In this document: positions 14,246 through 16,777 of the stretch, piece after piece
Layout: every line of letters starts with the position of its first letter
Numbering within the stretch: position 1 is the first letter of the stretch
DNA from: Puniceicoccales bacterium
GTDB taxonomy: Bacteria > Verrucomicrobiota > Verrucomicrobiia > Opitutales > JAIRLM01
Length of the DNA stretch: 16,777 bases
Reading direction: 5' to 3'
NCBI GenBank assembly: GCA_031258995.1
Contig: JAIRMB010000042.1
Location: 1 to 16,777 of the forward strand
Notes under the pieces: model-generated
What the model saw: the letters and a program-made list of their open reading frames with translations, nothing else
Database searches by the model: none
Told to the model about the DNA's origin: nothing
Translations under genes and position numbers: made by a program

Positions 14246-14887
14246 CTAGCCGTCCTCGCTCTCCCTCCTCACATCGCTCGGCACGAAAGTTCCGCCGGAA
14301 ATAACCATTTTCATGGCATCGCCGATGGATAGGGACAATTCTTCGCAGCGGCTCAGCGGGACAAAGACCAGGAACCCGGAAGTAGGATTAGGCGTGGTGG
14401 GAACGAAAACGCCGACGGTTTTTTCCCCTACGATGGCAAGATCGCCGCCCACCTCGGCGGTGAGAAACCCGACAACGCCTAACCCGGCACCTGGCAGTCG
14501 AATCAGCACGGCCTTTTGGAAGGGGGCACGCCTACCTTCGGCGAAGGTGCCTATGATTTGCTTCGAGGACCCGTAGACCATGCTGACGAATGGCAGGCGT
14601 CCTATGATACGCTCGGCGAAGCCGATGCACCAGCGACCGACAAAGAAGCGGGAAATGGCTCCGGCGACGGCAATGGCAACGACGACGGCGAAGATAGCGA
14701 GCAAATCGATGGCAACGCCCATTCCGGGACCAAATTGCCAGTGACGGAAAAAAATTCGAGCAGCCGGCTGCCCCACATGGCGTACGAGCAGGACCAGCAC
14801 ATAGGCCGTTATGGCGAGAGGAAGCAGCGTCAACAGACCCGTAATAAACGAATTGCGCAAAGACCGGAACACGGCCGACCATCCCAA
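14246..14887 (-). CDS. DUF502-family membrane protein
   Basis: About 213 residues. The family pattern is complete: an N-terminal LRNSFITGLLTLLPLAIT helix, a second membrane region (about 55-80), then PFVSMVYGSSKQI, FLTAEVGG, VGVFVPTTPNPTSGFLVFVP and a C-terminal MKMVISGG stretch. DUF502 proteins are small two-helix membrane proteins of unknown function, common in Gram-negatives. No ATG is available. TTG at 14887 is chosen because AGGAG (14897-14901 on the minus strand) lies 9 bp ahead; another TTG at 14893 is also in frame but only 3 bp from that site. It is followed by the LysM gene. Confidence 0.85.
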   Translation of the reverse strand: MGWSAVFRSLRNSFITGLLTLLPLAITAYVLVLLVRHVGQPAARIFFRHWQFGPGMGVAIDLLAIFAVVVAIAVAGAISRFFVGRWCIGFAERIIGRLPFVSMVYGSSKQIIGTFAEGRRAPFQKAVLIRLPGAGLGVVGFLTAEVGGDLAIVGEKTVGVFVPTTPNPTSGFLVFVPLSRCEELSLSIGDAMKMVISGGTFVPSDVRRESEDG

Positions 14888-14893
14888 CCACAA

Positions 14894-15215
14894 ATTCTCC
14901 TAACGCAATGCCAATTTGGCGACGAATGAACAGGTCAGAACGCGAATCGGAAGTTTTCGGCGAAGATTTTTTCAACCAGTGCTGAAGTCGAGAACGCAGA
15001 TAAAGTGAACCTCAATCTATATTTCGCCACAAAAAGTCCCGGGAAAGCACGGCGGGTGCCGACTGAAAGCCAAGTTGGCTTATTCTATTTCGTGGAAAAA
15101 TTTTTTTCAAAAATGCACCCGGTGGGCAGTGAAGGCCAAAAATTTGAAACAATGCTTTGTGATCCGTAAAAAAATCCTAAATTTTCCCCTTGCCACGGGC
15201 GCGGCGGCCGTTAGT
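14894..15215. other. Intergenic region upstream of the right Pmp-like gene
   Basis: 322 bp between the divergent DUF502 and Pmp-like starts, rich in A/T tracts. It holds the AGGAG site of the DUF502 gene on the minus strand and a 15-bp palindrome at 15067-15081 (AAGCCAA, G, TTGGCTT). The shared leader repeat begins at 15163 with a candidate promoter. An open frame from ATG 15075 crosses it and enters the octamer array, but it is not conserved in the left leader. Confidence 0.5.
15155..15183 (+). promoter_or_regulatory. Candidate promoter of the right Pmp-like gene
   Basis: TAAATT at 15178-15183 is conserved with the left leader, 33 bp before ATG 15216. The -35 region is weak here (CTTTGT with 17-bp spacing, or TTTGTG with 16), where the left copy has TTGCAT. 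The two loci may therefore differ in promoter strength as well as in translational phase. Confidence 0.35.
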
Positions 15216-15317
15216 ATGAACTCGATGTGGGACGCAGGGACGCAGGGACGCAGGGACGCAGGGACGCAGGGACGCAGGGACGCAGGGACGCTTTGCGCTT
15301 TTAGCAGCCTTTTGCGC
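15163..15317 (+). repeat. Right copy of the inverted leader repeat (partner 1-138)
   Basis: This stretch matches the reverse complement of 1-138 apart from two extra octamer units, one extra A and scattered substitutions. The copies lie about 15 kb apart in opposite orientation and bracket the block from yraN to the DUF502 gene. Confidence 0.85.
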
Positions 15318-16777
15318 GTTTTTTGGGACGGCCTTCGGTGGTGAAGTAGTCGATGTTACCTATATAGATGGCACGCAAGATGATGTGCAAGCCGCCGTTT
15401 GGGAAGCAAGCAATGGCGACACGTTGCTTTTTCCGGGAAGCACCTTCGTTTTTAGCGGCGAAGTCGTAGTTGAATCCGGCAAGAGCCTCGGGCTCCGGGG
15501 CGCAGGGCTTTCCGAGAGCGGACAGCCCCTGACAGTCCTGGAGAAATCCGAAGCCTGTCGATTTTTTTGCTTTGAAGGCAACGGCGGCGGCGGGAGCGGC
15601 ATCCGGTCCATCGCCTTCGACGGGAAGGAGCTACCTGTTGACGGCTACGGCGGGGCGATCTACTGCGACAGCAACTTCTCCGGCGGGGTGCAAAATTCTT
15701 CGTTCGCCGGCAATAGGGTCAACTACGACGGCGGGGCGATTTTCTGTTGGGACGATTTCATCGGCGACATCCAAAGTTCCTCGTTTGCCGGCAATCGGTC
15801 CGGCAACGACGGCGGGGCGATCCGCTGCGGCAACAATTTCATCGGCGATATCCAAAGTTCTTCGTTTGCCGGCAATGGGGCCAACTATTTGGGCGGGGCG
15901 ATTTACTGCAACGGCAATTTCACCGGCTACATCCTAGGTTCCTCGTTCGCGGACAATAGGTCCGATTGGAACGGCGGGGCGATCAACTGCAACGGCAATT
16001 TCACCGGCGCTGTGCAAAGTTCCTCGTTCGCCGACAATTGGGCCGATCGGTACGGCGGGGCGATTCTCTATTGGGGAAGTTGCACCGGCAAAGACGACGC
16101 TTTCGCCGATTTAGGCGGCAGCCGCTTTCTGCGAAACGGCGCAGGCATCTTGGGCGGAGCGGTTTACTGCTATGAGGACGCGAAGCTGGCGGCCCTCTCC
16201 GGCGACGTGGTTTTTCAAGGCAATTGGCACGGCGCAGGCGAGCCCAACGGCCTGCACTTCGCCAACTATGATGACGCCCGCACCATCGCCCTGGCGGCGG
16301 CGGCGGGCCGCACCTTCCACAGCTACGACCCCATTAGCGGTAATACATACTACGACGATGAGTTCAGCGGATTCTATCCGCACCTCACGGTCCAGATCAA
16401 CCCGGAAAGCGGTCACACCGGCACGGTGCTCTTCGATCGACACCGGTCGGACATTTGGTTTGAAGGCGCTGACGGCGCAACCGTTTCGCACGGGACGATG
16501 GTGCTGCAGAACGGTGCCTCCTTCGGCGCCGGCGCGAGCAATTTTCTCAGTGCCCTAATTGATTCCGGCCAAGATATTTACGACGTCAATGACGAACTCC
16601 TCGAGAGCATTCCGGCCAACGGCGGCCCCTTCCGGCTCTGCGAATCGGCCACCTTGCTCATCGCCTACGGCCAGCCGATCGACGTTTATTCGTTCCATGA
16701 GAGCACTTTTCAGGTGGAGTCGTACACGCAAGCGGTGCCCTATGACCCCGCGTCCATGCGGAGCGAAATCAACGCCG
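15216..16777 (+). CDS. Pmp-like autotransporter-type surface protein, phase OFF, partial at 3' end
   Basis: ATG 15216 (second in-frame ATG 15225) leads into eight octamer units, 15229-15291. With eight units translation from this ATG goes out of frame and stops at TGA 15342-15344. The long frame that continues to the window edge opens after TGA 15217-15219 and has no ATG, GTG or TTG before the signal peptide. In that frame FALLAAFCAFFGTAFG forms a signal-peptide core, then GGEVVDVTYIDGTQDDVQAA starts the mature protein. Seven GGAI/GGAV motifs, each followed by FxxN (FAGN, FADN, FLRN, FQGN), identify chlamydial-type polymorphic membrane protein repeats, which form a beta-helix passenger. The outer-membrane barrel expected at the C terminus would lie beyond the window. 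A role as exposed adhesin or antigen is inferred. Confidence 0.8.
15229..15291 (+). repeat. Octanucleotide tandem repeat, 8 units (GGGACGCA)
   Basis: Seven full units and a final one lacking its last base, 63 bp, perfect throughout. One preceding base plus 63 makes 64 bp, not divisible by three, so the start codon and the signal-peptide core are out of frame. Nine units, or six, would restore the frame. Three units encode eight residues (DAGTQGRR). Confidence 0.95.
15649..16053 (+). repeat. Five 81-bp (27-codon) tandem protein repeats with GGAI and FxxN motifs
   Basis: GGAI codons recur at 15649, 15730, 15811, 15892, 15973 and 16054, exactly 81 bp apart. Within each unit an SSFAGN or SSFADN block sits at a fixed place, and long runs of DNA identity remain between units (for example around GGCGGGGCGAT). 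A less regular sixth unit (99 bp, with FLRN) and a GGAV at 16153 follow. The spacing suits one or more beta-helix turns per unit. Confidence 0.9.

Noticed and set aside
15229..15291. CRISPR-like array
   Set aside because: The units are 8 bp and contiguous, with no spacers; it is a simple tandem repeat inside a coding leader.
15075..15344. 89-codon open frame crossing the right leader and octamer array
   Set aside because: It only runs by chance into the Pmp-like ATG frame and stops at 15342; the left leader has no matching upstream frame. It is the out-of-frame reading of the phase-variable start.
16111..16491. 126-codon minus-strand open frame inside the right Pmp-like gene
   Set aside because: It is antisense to the GGAV/FQGN region, whose plus-strand frame is clearly coding; it shows no domain pattern.

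Overview
The window looks like a chromosomal piece of a GC-rich, Gram-negative-type bacterium of the PVC superphylum. Verrucomicrobiota (Opitutia/Puniceicoccales-like) is my best guess. The evidence is kdsA (Kdo/LPS synthesis), an RNase E/G with an HYWDM-type S1 segment, weak Shine-Dalgarno sites, and surface genes with chlamydial Pmp-type GGAI/FxxN repeats. The taxonomic call is inference, because no marker was searched.

Layout. Positions 1-86 hold the 5' end of a Pmp-like surface gene on the minus strand, running off the left edge. Then come yraN and a membrane-anchored helical-repeat protein (minus) and a divergent birA-like biotin ligase (plus). Next is a minus-strand ffh-priA-rpmG group, with rpmG only 56 codons long. 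A plus-strand RNase E/G gene follows, split by one in-frame TAG. After it lie two minus-strand membrane-protein genes (DUF4013-like and an orphan), a plus-strand membrane zinc peptidase, minus-strand kdsA and plus-strand marC. A partial ATP synthase cluster, atpE-atpF-atpH, runs plus. A minus-strand pair follows (DUF502 protein, then a TPR/LysM protein). From 15216 to the right edge there is a second Pmp-like gene on the plus strand.

The most notable feature is the mirrored pair of Pmp-like genes at the two ends. They share about 140-155 bp of leader in inverted orientation: a candidate -10 box, start codon, a tandem array of the octamer GGGACGCA, and the first half of a signal peptide. The unit is 8 nt and the array lies between the ATG and the signal-peptide core. 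Copy number therefore sets the reading frame, and only multiples of three keep it open. The left gene has 6 units and is in frame (ON). The right gene has 8 units and is out of frame (OFF), although its downstream frame stays open to the window edge. This is the pattern expected for phase-variable surface proteins switched by slipped-strand mispairing. The right protein also carries five exact 81-bp (27-residue) repeats that could vary in number without loss of frame.

Other oddities: PriA keeps its eight zinc-binding cysteines but has lost recognisable Walker A and late helicase motifs. RNase E/G carries a single amber codon although UAG is the ordinary stop of many neighbours. The ATP synthase cluster has only c, b and delta, with neither a nor alpha/gamma/beta/epsilon beside it.
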